A DNA stretch of 64,000 nt from Euphorbia lathyris (Eukaryota; Streptophyta; Magnoliopsida; Malpighiales; Euphorbiaceae): the NCBI RefSeq assembly GCF_963576675.1, contig NC_088911.1, positions 84,411,256 through 84,475,255 of the forward strand, in the 5' to 3' direction. This document shows positions 25,829 through 36,731 of this stretch, piece by piece (position 1 is the first letter of the stretch; every line of letters begins with the position of its first letter). The position numbers and the translations under genes were made by a program. A model generated the notes under the pieces. It did not search any database, was not told the DNA's origin, and saw only the letters and a list, made by a program, of their open reading frames with translations.

Positions 25829-26729
25829 GGGCTAATTACAAATCTAGCCCAATTAAAAGGATCCATTTACATATATAACCCACTTTGCTTTAATATCACC
25901 AAATTAGACACTTTCATCCACTTTGGACAAGAATACCCATATTTCTATCCGATCCATTCTTCTTCTTCGATGGATTCTTCTTCTTCTTTCTTCTTCGTTC
26001 GATTCTATTGGTTCTTCTTTCTTCTTCGATTGGTTCTTCTTCTTCTTCTTCGGTCCATGTTCTTCAATTTCTGATACCAATCGTTAGTGATTATTGAAGT
26101 ATTATGTTCAATTTCCCGTAGAAATGGTATGTTTTTAGCTTATATACATGTTTTTCTTGCTAGTCTTGCCTCTTTCTTCATCTGTAATGGTATTGTTTCA
26201 ATTTCCTCTATTTTCCACCATTTTCCGTCAATTTCCTCCATTGTTGTCGCATTTATGACGAATTTGTCGCATTTCGTCACAAATGTGACACCACTTCACA
26301 AATGTAACAATCGCTGTCGCAATTTATCGCAAATGCGACAACTGCTGTCGCATTTCGTCGCAAATGCGACAACGGTTGTCGCAGATGCGACAAATCTTGT
26401 CGCATTTGCGATGAATTCGTCACAAATGCATTTAATTGTTAGATTTTTTTTCTTTCTTATTTTTTAAGATTTCCTTCCTAATCCTCTTCCGCAGACACTA
26501 GTTCTTCAAAGGTTGAACGAAACAAAATCTCTTCTCTCTATAAACCACCGTCTTTTCGCCCGTTTGGGATGACGAGAAAGACGTTCAGAATCTGAGAAAG
26601 AAGATGAATTGAAATAAGGGTATTCTTGTCCAAAGTGGATGAAAGTGTCTAATTTGGTGATATTGAAGCAAAGTGGGTTAGATATGTAAATGGACCCTTT
26701 TAGTTGGGCTAGATTTGTAATTAGCCCCT
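25829..26729. mobile_element. Mutator-type non-autonomous element, ~900 bp
   Basis: Inverted terminal repeats of ~120 bp: the left end gggctaattacaaatctagc matches the complement of the right end (gctagatttgtaattagccc), with further matching through the accaaattagacactttcat block. A 9-bp sequence ttttttata occurs at 25820-25828 and 26730-26738, two bases from the right terminal repeat, consistent with a Mutator-type duplication. The interior has an unusual CG-palindrome array (26246-26430) and no recognisable protein. Confidence 0.75.
26246..26430. repeat. tgtcgca/tgcgaca palindrome array
   Basis: About a dozen copies of tcgca or tgcga in alternating orientation, forming repeated short palindromes such as gtcgcatttgcgat and cgtcgcaaatgcgac, within under 200 bp. 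CpG density is far above that of neighbouring DNA. Confidence 0.85.
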
Positions 26730-26739
26730 TTTTTTATAC

Positions 26740-28350
26740 TCTCTTACCACTTCTTTTTTAACATTATATAATAGTTATTGCTAATTTCCAAAAGCAACAT
26801 CGCATATTAGTTGAGGGATTCCAGAGAAGATCAAATATTCACATTCAAATGAAGAAGATGGAGAGTCACGGTGAAGATCAATTAATCTGTTACCCCTCCA
26901 CTTATTAAGTCTGGCCTGATTGTTTTTATTATAAAAATTTTAAATGCAAAAATCAAAGACTTGAGTAATTTGTACTGCAAAATTAAACAGAAATCAACAT
27001 GTTATATTATTAATTAAGAAGAAAATAAAGTTTGAAATAAGTGGTTTGAAGATTAAAATTAATTTGAAGTATAAAATTGATTAACCTAAAACAAAGGAAT
27101 AATAAAATTCAGTTACTTGGTTTGCAATGATAACGTGAGCCAAAATGAAGTGGATCGTCATAATTGTTTTGGGGCCGAGGTTCGGTAGAGTTGGGCCAAT
27201 CCCCTGATGATAGCCCATTGTATCTCTTGTTTTTCTTCCATTAGGACCAGCTACTAAGCAGGCTATGTTACAATTTGGGCCCTAATAATAAAAATAGACA
27301 AATTCTCTCATATTTAGTAGATAACTTAGTAACGAATGACAAAAATATATATATATTTTAATATAAATATTGCGATCTTTTAATTGAAAAAGATCTTAAA
27401 ACCGATTTTTTCTAAATTAGCAGTTGGAGCTCAATCCGCTTTTGCAAACTATTTTTCATAAAACCTTGTTATTAGATGTTTTGACTCACCAAACCTTTAA
27501 AAATGGTCCAAATCTCTAATTTTACTTCAAACTTCCATTTACCAAACATGAAATTTATCAAATTTATGTAAAAACTATTCATATTAACATTTATTTCATA
27601 TTGATATGGTCTAAATTCATCCATAACGTTATTAAGAGAGTAAGGGTAGAAGTTGAGGCAGATTTTCAGGTAGGTGGGTTGTGTAGGTGAGACCTATAAT
27701 AAGACAAAAATGAACAAAGAAGGTTCGAGAACCAACACGTACACTCTGATGCTTAAGTTAGCAGAGGTTTATGGAAAAGAGGATGAAATAGAGGAAAACA
27801 GAATTCTAAAAAGGTGACAATGAGATACTTTGGTTGCACTATATTGCTTATTATTTATAATGTTTGGAGGCGTTTTGGGGATGCGTGGGTTTCCTTACCT
27901 TAGTCGATATTTTGATCACGTGTAAGAGTGAGATTAGAGATGTCTTATCATGTGGGACCATACAGATTTGCCGTGTATTATCCTTATGTAGAGAAAAGTG
28001 CAATGATCACTTTTGGGCTGGGGTGTGCGCGTTTCATTGATCCACGTGGCATAATTGGTTACTTAATTATCATTACTTTTTCTTGTGGCGTGCCATTGGT
28101 ACACATGATGCAATTAGTTATTTGTCTATTATCAAATGTCATCCTCCTCCCTAGAAGTTCTTTTGGACTTCCCATGAATTTTCTTTAGTCATAGACCGAA
28201 GGATTAAAGGCTCATCTGATGGGTCGCTTTTCTTGTTGTGAGGGCGGGGGTTATCAATTAGGGGGGCCTAGCGAGTTCAAACTCACGTTTTTGTAAAAGC
28301 TTCAACTTGTGGTTTCTATCATTATGGTCTAAATGGAAGAATGATAAAAA
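26740..28350. other. Intergenic, possible LTR debris
   Basis: No gene called. Around 27690-27930 the sequence (gaaccaacacgtacactctg, ggcgttttggggatgcgtgg) resembles plant Ty3/gypsy LTR sequence, but no ends or ORFs can be defined. Confidence 0.3.
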
Positions 28351-29460
28351 TCAAATGTTATTTGGCTTGAAGATAACACCGATATAGAGGAAACGAGTCG
28401 ATAAGAACGAAGTCCACATTGTATATATCTCTTCCAAGTTGATTGTAGAAGCTTTCATTATTCTTCCAAATTTCGGCAGTCTGGAGAAACAATTAGTGAA
28501 CCTTAACGACGGCTTATCTTTCAAAGAGGAGAAAAGCTTGTTGGTCGGGATCATTTTGGTTTTATAGCTCACCAGAAATCGACCAATGGTCATAGATGTG
28601 TCTAGAGGAGAACCATTGAGCTGAGGAAAGTAAGCAAAAAGCCACAATTGAACAATCCAGAGGTTTCCACTAAGGCGGGTGAAAGGTTCATTAGAGACCA
28701 CATGGGAAATGTGATGATAAGTGGCACCCAACAACATAGATCCTAGAGCCAATTTTCTCCCACTTACAAGCTCATATACAATCTCCTTGTATTATGCAGT
28801 TACCTTGCCAAATGCAGTGCAAAAGATATATCGGTAAATACGAGCATGTATAAAGAGAGTATGGTCAATCTACTTATTCTTTGGAGGATGATTAGCCATA
28901 TATTCGATCAGCACCACTGAATCCGCAGATCTGTAAGTTTTGAAGAATTATGGAAGCTCATTTCGAACTAAGGAAGGTATCTCAAGACCAACCACTGGCA
29001 GTCCTGTTAGCGCAAGCAAGTCCCTCAAGGTAATGGTAATTGGTCCAGTTGGAAATAGAAAAACATTGCAGTTACGTGGCCAAAAAACCAGAGCTGGATA
29101 CAATAGATTCTTGTTTACTATAAGCCCTATTTGGAACATTTTAATCAACTCATTGATTCCAAGATGGCACCATCTTCTCTCATATGTTGGTTTCAATCGA
29201 TTCGCCCAAGGGGACCATGCAGTTGTGGTTGTTTCACTAGTGAGAAACTTTTGCTTTTAACATGGCTGCCAGTGAGAAGATCGGGTTTCATCAAAAGAAG
29301 TTCTCCCTCGTGAGTTAATGGAAAAGGCACTTGAGGAGGCTTATCTTGACCAGACGGAAAAAGAGCATACAGTTCATCATCATTGAAATTGATCTTAACG
29401 ATGTCAGGTTTGATGTGCTTTTTCGAGTTCTATAGCATATTTTCCAAGAGGATTTAGGTG
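28351..29460 (-). pseudogene. Plant mobile domain (PMD/MAIN-like) pseudogene
   Basis: The minus-strand translation is a decayed plant mobile domain (aminotransferase-like, PF10536 type). From the N-terminal side it reads NDDELYALFPSGQDKPPQVP (about 29390-29320). Then comes a block containing RRWCHLGINELIKMFQIG, FWPRNCNVFLFPTGPITITL and RDLLALTGLPVVGLEIP (29196-28960), the signature PMD core. Then LALGSMLLGATYHHI, SGNLWIVQLWLFAYFP and FLVSYKTKMIP follow (28752 to about 28500). The 29196 and 28752 segments share a frame but are separated by several stops. PMD proteins occur as host silencing factors and as passengers in Ty3/gypsy and MULE elements; with no flanking element recognised, the origin here is open. 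Confidence 0.75.
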
Positions 29461-29775
29461 TGACTTTTAACAGGCAGAGCGTTTGATTTCTTGATAAAAG
29501 GGATTTCTATCAAATTAAAGGTAAAATTTGTTATTAAAATTTCAGCAGCATTTCACCTTAAACTCTAAATTTCAAAAATCATGTCAACACAAAATTGTTC
29601 TTTCAAGATTGTTATCCATTCACCAAATATCAATCATCAAACACATTTCAAGTCTATTAGTTTTTATTCACAAGTTTGGTGGTAAGTTTACCTTTTGAAG
29701 ACATCTTGGAGGTGATTTTGGGGTAAAGAAGTTGCACTTCAGTTGTGTCTCAATCTCAAGCTTGGTAGCACATTG

Positions 29776-30001
29776 ATTAAAGGAAACCGATCAATGATTG
29801 ATCCGGCCTCTAATCTTTGGCACCGGCAAACCTTTCGTCAAAATAGGGATTGGTTGTGCACCTATGTTTGGAGGCTATAATCCAACGTACAAGCAAGCTA
29901 AATAATGGAAACTTTGTCAGCAAGAGTTGGTGGTGCAATCACGAACAACTTGTTAGCATCGTAATTAAAGGAAACCGATCAATGATTGATCTGGCCTCTA
30001 A
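29776..30001. repeat. Direct repeat at the EP1 relic breakpoint
   Basis: A ~40-bp block, attaaaggaaaccgatcaat followed by gattgatc-ggcctctaatct, occurs at about 29776 and again at about 29963. The second copy abuts the end of the truncated EP1-like sequence at 29998, so it marks a rearrangement junction. Confidence 0.8.
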
Positions 30002-30108
30002 TCTCCTTGGTTTACATATTTGAAAGTTGCAGAAGGAGGAAGTGAAGCTTCTACAATGGTGGATAAAATTAAGTAGAGGAGACAGAGTATAAAAGTTGGC
30101 TTTTCCAT
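29998..30108 (-). pseudogene. Truncated EP1-like gene, first 36 codons
   Basis: The minus-strand frame from ATG 30108 reads MEKPTFILCLLYLILSTIVE, then ASLPPSATFKYVNQGD and a TAG. This is the signal peptide and mature N-terminus of the intact EP1-like gene at 36732-38024 (MEKPSSSLLSLYLILS and SVPPSATFKYVNEGD). Homology ends exactly where the ~40-bp repeat begins. The promoter-side similarity continues for several hundred bases: a TATA box at 30158-30165, then blocks around 30460-30650 that match 38206-38340. It is a broken tandem paralogue. Confidence 0.85.
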
Positions 30109-30652
30109 TTTTGTTTATATAATTAGCAGAATGGAAAACCTCTGCTGCTCATATCTCCTTTTATACTGATTTTATTTTGTTTTTATAAAATACAACCATC
30201 TATTTTTGTTGGAAAACCAATCTCTTTAAGGATAAATTATTAGAAGCACACGGTTCTTCATGTCAAATAGAGGATCTCTTATATATATTTTGACTCGTGT
30301 AACACGGATCCACACATATTATAAGAGACCCCACTATTTTAATTATTACGTGAGATCATACTATATGTGTCCAAATGTAAATTGGGGGTCTTCCAAGTGA
30401 CATAGAAGATCGGGTACTTAATATAAGAACTCCTCTTTAAGATACCATAAAGATTTACTTTTATACATGTGGGGAATTAAGATTTAAATATACAAAATAA
30501 ACATAAAGAAAAGAAGAATACAGAAATGGATATTCACATTGGTTTAATTATACAAAATAAGTAATGGTTTATGTTATTCTTAATTCAACATTAAATACTT
30601 TTCTAAATACTAATTAAATAAAAAAATGGATAAGATGAGCTGTGAGTCACTT

Positions 30653-31794
30653 TTTTCTGATAGAAATTGGGACGAGATAGAACTTGGGTGGGGTGAGCAT
30701 CTATGGCCCAAGAACTATCAAACCCGCAAGAGAAGAGGAATGAGAACTAACAAAAAGAAGGGAGGAGGAGAAAAGATAGGAAAAGTCAAGAAAAACGCAA
30801 GTGTGAAATACTACAAATGTCATTATTGATAAACTTGTGGCAAAAAGTAGGAGCTGAAGGCCACCAATTGATCACTGAGGAAGAGACTCCAAACTTTGCC
30901 AATGCATCAACAACTCCATTTCCTTCCCTAAAGATGTGTGAAAATAGAATGTTCATCCTAGAGCAAATGCTGAGATAATGCAACCACTCTTGTCGAATAC
31001 TCCAAAGAACATCCATGGAACAATCTCTAAGCAGATTAACTACATACATTGAGTCTGACTCAACCCAAAGTTGATGCCAATTTTTCTCCCAAGCAAGTTC
31101 AATTGCGAAAATAGCGGCTCTCAATTCAGCCATATAAGCAAAAGAAGGATGGGTAGAAAAAGCAAAACAACCTTTGGAAAAGCCTCGATAGTTGTGAAAA
31201 ATACCTCTCGCTCCTGTCTCGACAGGTGTGCCAAAAGCAGAGTCGTCCACATTGACTTTAACCCATCCCGAAGGAGGTTTAAGCCAATGGACTGGAATAA
31301 TATTGGGAGCAAGACGCGGCATAGGAGAAGCTAGAAGACGGGATAAGATAACAGCATCTCTCTGCGAAGAGCAAAAATCTTTAGAAGTGGTAAAGGACTC
31401 TCGAATCAATCGAAAGAGGGTGATCTTCGAGTGCTGAATAGAAGGAGAAACTTCCTTAAAGATTGCTTCATTCCTGCAATGCCAGATTAACCAGATGCAA
31501 GTGACAACGGCAACACGCCAGATCATCGACACCTGTGAGCCAAAAAGAATGCTACGAAGAGTGCTGAAAAAGTGGATGAATTGGAATGACGAGGCAAAGA
31601 GTAGTCAAAATAAATCTCAAGGGCCCTCCAAAGAGAATCTGCAAAAAAACAGCTAATGAATAAGTGGTTAATGGACTCAATATCCCTACCACATAGAACA
31701 CAACGAGAGGCAATGGAGAATCCTAGACGCTGCAAGAGGTCGTGAGTCGGAACCCAGCCATGCTAAACTCTCCAGAAAGTGAAGGAACGAGAAG
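30653..31794 (-). mobile_element. 5'-truncated LINE (zf-RVT and RNase H)
   Basis: 1.14 kb flanked by a 16-bp target duplication, gagctgtgagtcactt at 30637-30652 and gagctgtgaatcactt at 31795-31810 (one mismatch). A T-run at the left edge (start 30651) corresponds to a short poly-A tail on the minus strand. Frame 31735-31523 encodes the zinc-binding RT-associated motif (SRCVLCGRDIESINHLFISC). Frame 31532-30786 encodes a plant LINE RNase H (VNVDDSAF; AELRAAIFAIELAW; WVESDSMYVV; REGNGVVDALAKFG), with its D-E-D-D residues in place. The reverse transcriptase and endonuclease are absent, typical of 5' truncation. It interrupts the duplicated EP1 upstream region. Confidence 0.85.
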
Positions 31795-31810
31795 GAGCTG
31801 TGAATCACTT

Positions 31811-32189
31811 ATTATTATTATTAGAAAAATGGTGGAGTGTACTATTAAAGGAGTCTCAATATTAGCTTTTCGTAGCCTGTTTAGTGTTTCACTCTAAACT
31901 ATAATTAATGCAGTTGATGTTTTTTTACTCTGCAAGGTAGATTTGATAGATTGAGTTGGAGTTACTTGATGATGATTTAACAAACTATCAAAAGGACTAG
32001 CGTACAACAATCCTTCTCTAATACTTAAGTCAGTGATATTACTAATAGTGAAGTAATAATTGCCTCAGTGAAGTCAAAATGTTTACATTTCTTGTGCCTT
32101 TTTGGAAATTTACTATTTATAGATGTGAATAAAAGGTATCTACTAATATGTAGATCTCCACGTATCAAAGTCTAGTTGGCTCATATTTC
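31811..32189. other. EP1-flank sequence with a MITE fragment
   Basis: Begins with the (att)n-aaaatggtggagtg block that also lies upstream of the intact EP1 gene (about 38370-38405), so it is the continuation of the duplicated EP1 flank. At 31850-31925 a diverged piece of the hAT-like element (tagtgtttcactctaaact) follows. No gene. Confidence 0.55.
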
Positions 32190-32560
32190 ATATGTTTTTG
32201 TGTCTGTCTCCCTTAATCGAAAATAACAGTGCTTCTTGGGGATTAAGAATGTATATTTTGAATCTAGCCATATGATTGGAACACGTATTTTGACAGTTAT
32301 GTTTTCCATATAAAGTTTCTCATTGGTTTACGTGTCCAACTTTTCATAACTCTTTTTTAGTGTGATATCATATTCTCCTTTGTATCTGTCTCCCTTAACC
32401 GTAAATCACAGTGCTTCTTAGAGATTAAAAATGTATATTTAGAATCTGGTCAAATGATTACGATATGTATTTTGACAGTTATGTTTTTCACGTAAATCCT
32501 CTTATTGGTTTATGTGTCCATCTTTTTATAACTCTTTATTTTGTGATATCATGTCGTAAT
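32190..32560. repeat. Two-copy 182-bp tandem repeat
   Basis: The block from tctgtctcccttaa through acagtgcttctt, attttgacagttatgttttt and ataactctt occurs at 32203 and again at 32385 (offset 182), with scattered differences. Confidence 0.85.
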
Positions 32561-32579
32561 ATCTAAGGGATACATGCCG

Positions 32580-32690
32580 CTCTTTGGTGGATAAAATTAA
32601 GTGAGTATAAAAGTGGATTGCACTATTTTTGTTTATGCAAAACCTATGCCCCTGTATCCCCTTCTTATACCATTTGTTTCTGTAATTTTA
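32580..32690 (-). pseudogene. Second EP1-like 5' relic
   Basis: The sequence tggtggataaaattaag, then gtataaaagt, then tttttgtttat, and tatccccttcttatac, aligns in order with the signal-peptide and TATA region of the truncated EP1 copy at 30055-30165. The ATG and frame are lost. It is a third, more decayed trace of EP1 5' sequence in this cluster. Confidence 0.5.
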
Positions 32691-33476
32691 AGGGATTATA
32701 AACAAAATAATTTGAATATAAATACAGGTTTAAGATTTAGTTCTCGTAAAGCATAATCTATTGATAAGAATAGCAGCGAAAGAATCAGATCAACATTAAT
32801 CAGATCAACAATATCCGGTCACAAATCACACATGTTGATGTCAATTACGAGGTGAAAACGAAAGTTCCACGAACTAAAGCGGACTTTAGCGACAGAGAGG
32901 GAGGAGCGCAAAGGGTGAAGGAGAGGTACAGATAGAGAATACATCATCTGATTAGGGTTATCTAGTTATCTTATATAGCCTTTAATTAGGTTAAAACCCT
33001 AATCCTTCATTTTTTTAGATGGGATTGATCCTATTCTGTTTCAAGCAGATTAGCTATTCGGCCCAATACTTGAATAATTCTAACATCTCCCACTCGCACA
33101 TAATGGAACATATTTCAAACCTCGTCTCAATCTCATCCATAGCAAATAGTTCGTGTGACCGACCTACTATCGAGAGCTCTAGTGATATATACTTGTTGGG
33201 ACATATAGATGCTCGATGTGCATGCATCAAACTTGGGACTATACACTCGTTAGAGATATATAGTATTTAGATTTAAACATACATCATCTCTGGTGTATGC
33301 TTTATCATAGATTCCACATCACATCCATTGTAATAACATTGATCTCTTACAATTCCTCTTTTTTCACAAATAGGCACATATTCATAGCTTTCCGGACACT
33401 GAAATACAAAAAATCTGAACTTCATGGATATATTCCCCTCCTATTTTATTCCTTCCATCATAGTCTAACTCACTTA

Positions 33477-34934
33477 GGGTAAATTACATATGTGATGTAC
33501 AACATTTACCTCAAATCACACTTTGGTGTACAACCAAAATTTTGTCACACTAAACCGTACGAACTTTAGGTGACCTCCCACTAAAGTGTACAGCCAGTTT
33601 TTATGACCGGTTAACGCTGGTCAACTATGCCACATCAGCATTTTTCATTATAGAATTAAAAAAAATGGGACTCACTTTCTATGAAATGACTAATATAGCC
33701 TCGTTTCTTATAAAATTACTAAAATGCATTCATCTTCTTCCTTCAACCCCTCTCCCTCATTTCTCTCTCTACATCTTCTCTAACACTTCTCTCTCTACCA
33801 TTTCTCTCTCACTCCTCTCTCTCTCTTTACCATTTATATGCATTTCCCCTAATATCTAGAATTCCTTTGCCTGTCAAATAAAAAACGAAGAGCTATGATT
33901 GTTTGATTCCAATGAGTGAGAATTGTTTCTTCAAAGAATGTAAGAAGCTTCTTGATCAGATTGTTTTTGCTGTCAAAGCAAGGCAGGTGAGAGGTATTAC
34001 ATTCTCAGAAGACAAAGCAGGTTCGAATCCGCAACAGAATCTTCCAACAATCTCAATAATTTCACGATCACCAGGAATATCCTCGATAAAACTATAGAAT
34101 TTTAATTGGGGATTTTCTTTGAGGATGTAAGCTACTTTAGCTGATCTTTCTGCAAGTTCCTGCATAAAATAAATACAAATTAAAATCACCTTGCTTTTTG
34201 TGCTAAAATCGAAAAATTTGCAAAATTAAGTAGAAAAACTCACCATGTTGAGAGAAAAGTGAGAAGCAGGTGAAAGTCTAGGTTTGGAAAACCTGTAATG
34301 GAGAAAACAGAGAACAATTTTCAGGTATTCCAAAAGTAAGTGAAAGTGGTAGAAAACAGGAGAAAAGAAATAATACCAAGAAGATGATACGCCTCCTTTC
34401 TTCATCTTAATTACCACAAATCAAGTTGAGCACAAACTCTGGAAATAAATAAATAAAAGTGTTCCTATAAAGTAGAATAAAAGATAATTCTATGGAGATG
34501 AAAACATCAAAACAAAATCCCAATGAATAAAGATTTTTTTTCCTATTCTTTTGGGTTTCTGTTAAATCAAATTGACATGCAAAGGAATTGTAGGGGAAAG
34601 GCATATAAATGGTAGAGAGAAAGGAGTCAGAGAGAAATGGTAGATAGAGAAATGGGGGAGAGGGGTTGAAGGAGGAAGATGATGATATTTTAGTAATTTT
34701 ATAAACAATGAGGCTATATTAGTCATTCCATAAAAAGTGGGTCCCACTTTTTTAATTCTTCAATAAAAATTGCTGATGTGATATAGTTGACTCGCGTTGA
34801 CCGGTCACAAAAACCGGCTGTACACTTTAGTGGGAGGTCACCTAAAGTTCGTACGGTTTAGTGTGATAAAATTTTGGTTGTACACCAAAGTGTGATTTGG
34901 AGTAAAGGTTGTACACCACATATGTAATTTACCC
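33477..34934. mobile_element. Pack-MULE with ~370-bp inverted repeats
   Basis: A 1458-bp element starting gggtaaattacatatgtgat and ending with the complement (atatgtaatttaccc), flanked by a perfect 10-bp target duplication aactcactta (33467-33476 and 34935-34944). The inverted repeats extend roughly 33477-33880 and 34566-34934, through a pyrimidine-rich part that ends with (t)cctttgcctgtcaa and its counterpart. The ~680-bp interior is unrelated to the repeats and contains splice-bounded coding-like sequence on the minus strand. Long TIRs, a 9-11-bp duplication and captured host-like sequence define a Pack-MULE. Confidence 0.88.
33956..34250 (-). pseudogene. Captured gene fragment inside the Pack-MULE
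   Basis: On the minus strand an ATG followed directly by the donor gtgagttttt (about 34243) precedes an acceptor tttatgcag (about 34165) and an exon reading ELAERSAKVAYILKENPQLK, then FYSFIEDIPGDREIIEIVG, RFCCGFEPALSSENVIP and LTCLALTAKTI, then a stop. The codon pattern and clean intron boundaries suggest a host gene fragment caught with its intron. I do not recognise the source protein; the parental locus is not in this window. Confidence 0.55.
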
Positions 34935-35597
34935 AACTCACTTATCTAGTCGGGTTCTTTTTGGAATTATCACATCAACCTAAATATGATCCCTCCAAGG
35001 TAGCAGCATTAGAGTATACTTTCTAGAATAAGTTAAGGATCTTAAGGATAAGGAATATCGAGAAATCATGATTTTACGATGTAACTTTCATATTAGGAAA
35101 AGGTGAGATCTTCCCTTTTCCATCTTGTGGTCGCTAAAGGCACATGGTATGAAACATGTGTTATGGTGTTCAATTCTTTTCGCGAAAGAGGAGCATGTCT
35201 CTCATCTAAACACCGCATGATAGAAAGCTTTAAGTTTTCTAAAACGTGTAAAAAGTGTTAAGCAGCTTTTCATTAAAAAAAATTACAAAAGCCTAAATAA
35301 CTGCACAAATGGTATTTTGAAGTCTCACAATTTGTGAGACACTAGATCCGCGTCTAAGGAAACTGTCTTTTGAATTGCCTGACATTCTTAAAAATCACTT
35401 AATCATCGTATTAAAAAAAAAGTTATATAACTATTGGTATCCAAACAATATATATAAACCAGAAAATTTCAAATTTCAAATGTCTCTACTAATTTAGTTT
35501 TTATTTCCTATTAAGAGTGTTATTTTATTCTTAGCATTGATCGCTTTTACTCTTAATATAATTTCAGATCGTCATTCTGTAAGTACTGCTTTTAGAT

Positions 35598-36245
35598 CAG
35601 TGGCGGAACCAGGATCCCGGATGACCCGGGGCTCAAACATATCAATAAAAAAAATTTCAAAACGTAAAAAAAAAATCAAAATTAACTGTGCAATTGACGG
35701 TAAATTTTCAAAGTCCAGCCCGTTAGGACTTGGCAAATTTTTTTTAGCCCCCAACGCATTAAAACTGTAAAAATGTTATCATTTTTTTTAGAAACTAGCA
35801 TTGAACTAATAGAAAATTAAACTTTTTTTAAATGGTAATGACATAATAAAAATGAATATTAAATATGTTTATTTTTTTTTGTAAAGACATATTAAAAATG
35901 AATTCAAAAGTGTTATGAAAATAAAAATAAAAATAAAGAGTTCATTTAAATTAATAATGGTAACATGTTTTTATAATTATTGAAAAATAAAATTAAAATA
36001 AATAAAAAAATTTTAAAAAAAAATGAGACTAAAGGGAATCAAACACATGACCTCTTAAATAAAAGCAAGCATACTTAACCATCTCATCTACCTTTATATG
36101 TTGAAATAGTACTACATAAAGTCAATATAATTCTCTCCAAAATATTACGAGACACCGTTACTAAATTTTTTTTTTCTCAATTCTCAGGCGGGCAGCCGGG
36201 GCTCGAGCCCCGGCCAACCCCCTCCCCCCCCTAGTTCCGCCCCTG
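35598..36245. mobile_element. Non-autonomous hAT element, 648 bp
   Basis: The ends cagtggcggaaccag and ctagttccgcccctg are inverted repeats, flanked by a perfect 8-bp duplication ttttagat (35590-35597 and 36246-36253), diagnostic of the hAT superfamily. The interior is AT-rich with GC-rich ends (ccggggctcgagccccgg near the right end) and has no transposase. A lone similar end (cctaattccgccactg) occurs near 39146-39161. Confidence 0.88.
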
Positions 36246-36253
36246 TTTTAGAT

Positions 36254-36731
36254 AGCTTTTTTAACTCAAAACTTTCAATGTTTTTAGCAATTTATCGTAT
36301 TTGTTTTCGTTTTCAATCAAATTTTGCATTTAGTTAAACTGTTTGTAAGTACTAAATATGAACTTTTATACTTTCATCCTTTATAAAGCTAATCACAATT
36401 GTTTGGAAAGTAAGGTTATCTTTATTATTAAAAATACATTTGCACTACATTATATATTAATAATAGATTTGGATTTTCAAGTTGAGAGACCATATTTAAT
36501 ATGTTTTAATCAGATGGTAAGAAATAAATAATTTGCATACAGGGGCAATTGCTAAAAATAGTGAACTTACTTTATTGTTTCCCTTATGTAATATCAATAC
36601 AAGCAATGGAAGAAAGGAGGGTTACAAAATCATAAGAAATAGCAAAGGATGATAATACAACATTAAAGAAAAGAGAAGGATTTCCTCTTTTTAAAATTGT
36701 TACACAAATTACAAATCAAAACAAACACAGT
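36254..36731. other. EP1 3' flank
   Basis: No separate gene. Presumably contains the 3' UTR and terminator of the EP1-like gene; no specific polyadenylation signal is asserted. Confidence 0.45.

Larger units (their letters stand above)
32760..35200 (-). mobile_element. Copia 3' remnant with LTR, minus strand
   Basis: On the minus strand a polypurine tract (gcgagtgggaga, ending at 33086) is followed by tgttagaattattcaag at 33085, the start of a Ty1/copia LTR that runs to about 32760 (far end uncertain). Upstream on that strand (33090-33466 and 34945 to about 35200) is the non-coding 3' region of the element. The Pack-MULE at 33477-34934 is inserted into it. No pol coding sequence remains. Same family as 23290-24040. 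Confidence 0.5.

Noticed and set aside
26087..26467. 126-codon plus-strand frame
   Set aside because: Generated by the stop-poor CG-palindrome repeats and pyrimidine-rich DNA of the Mutator-type element; no domain.
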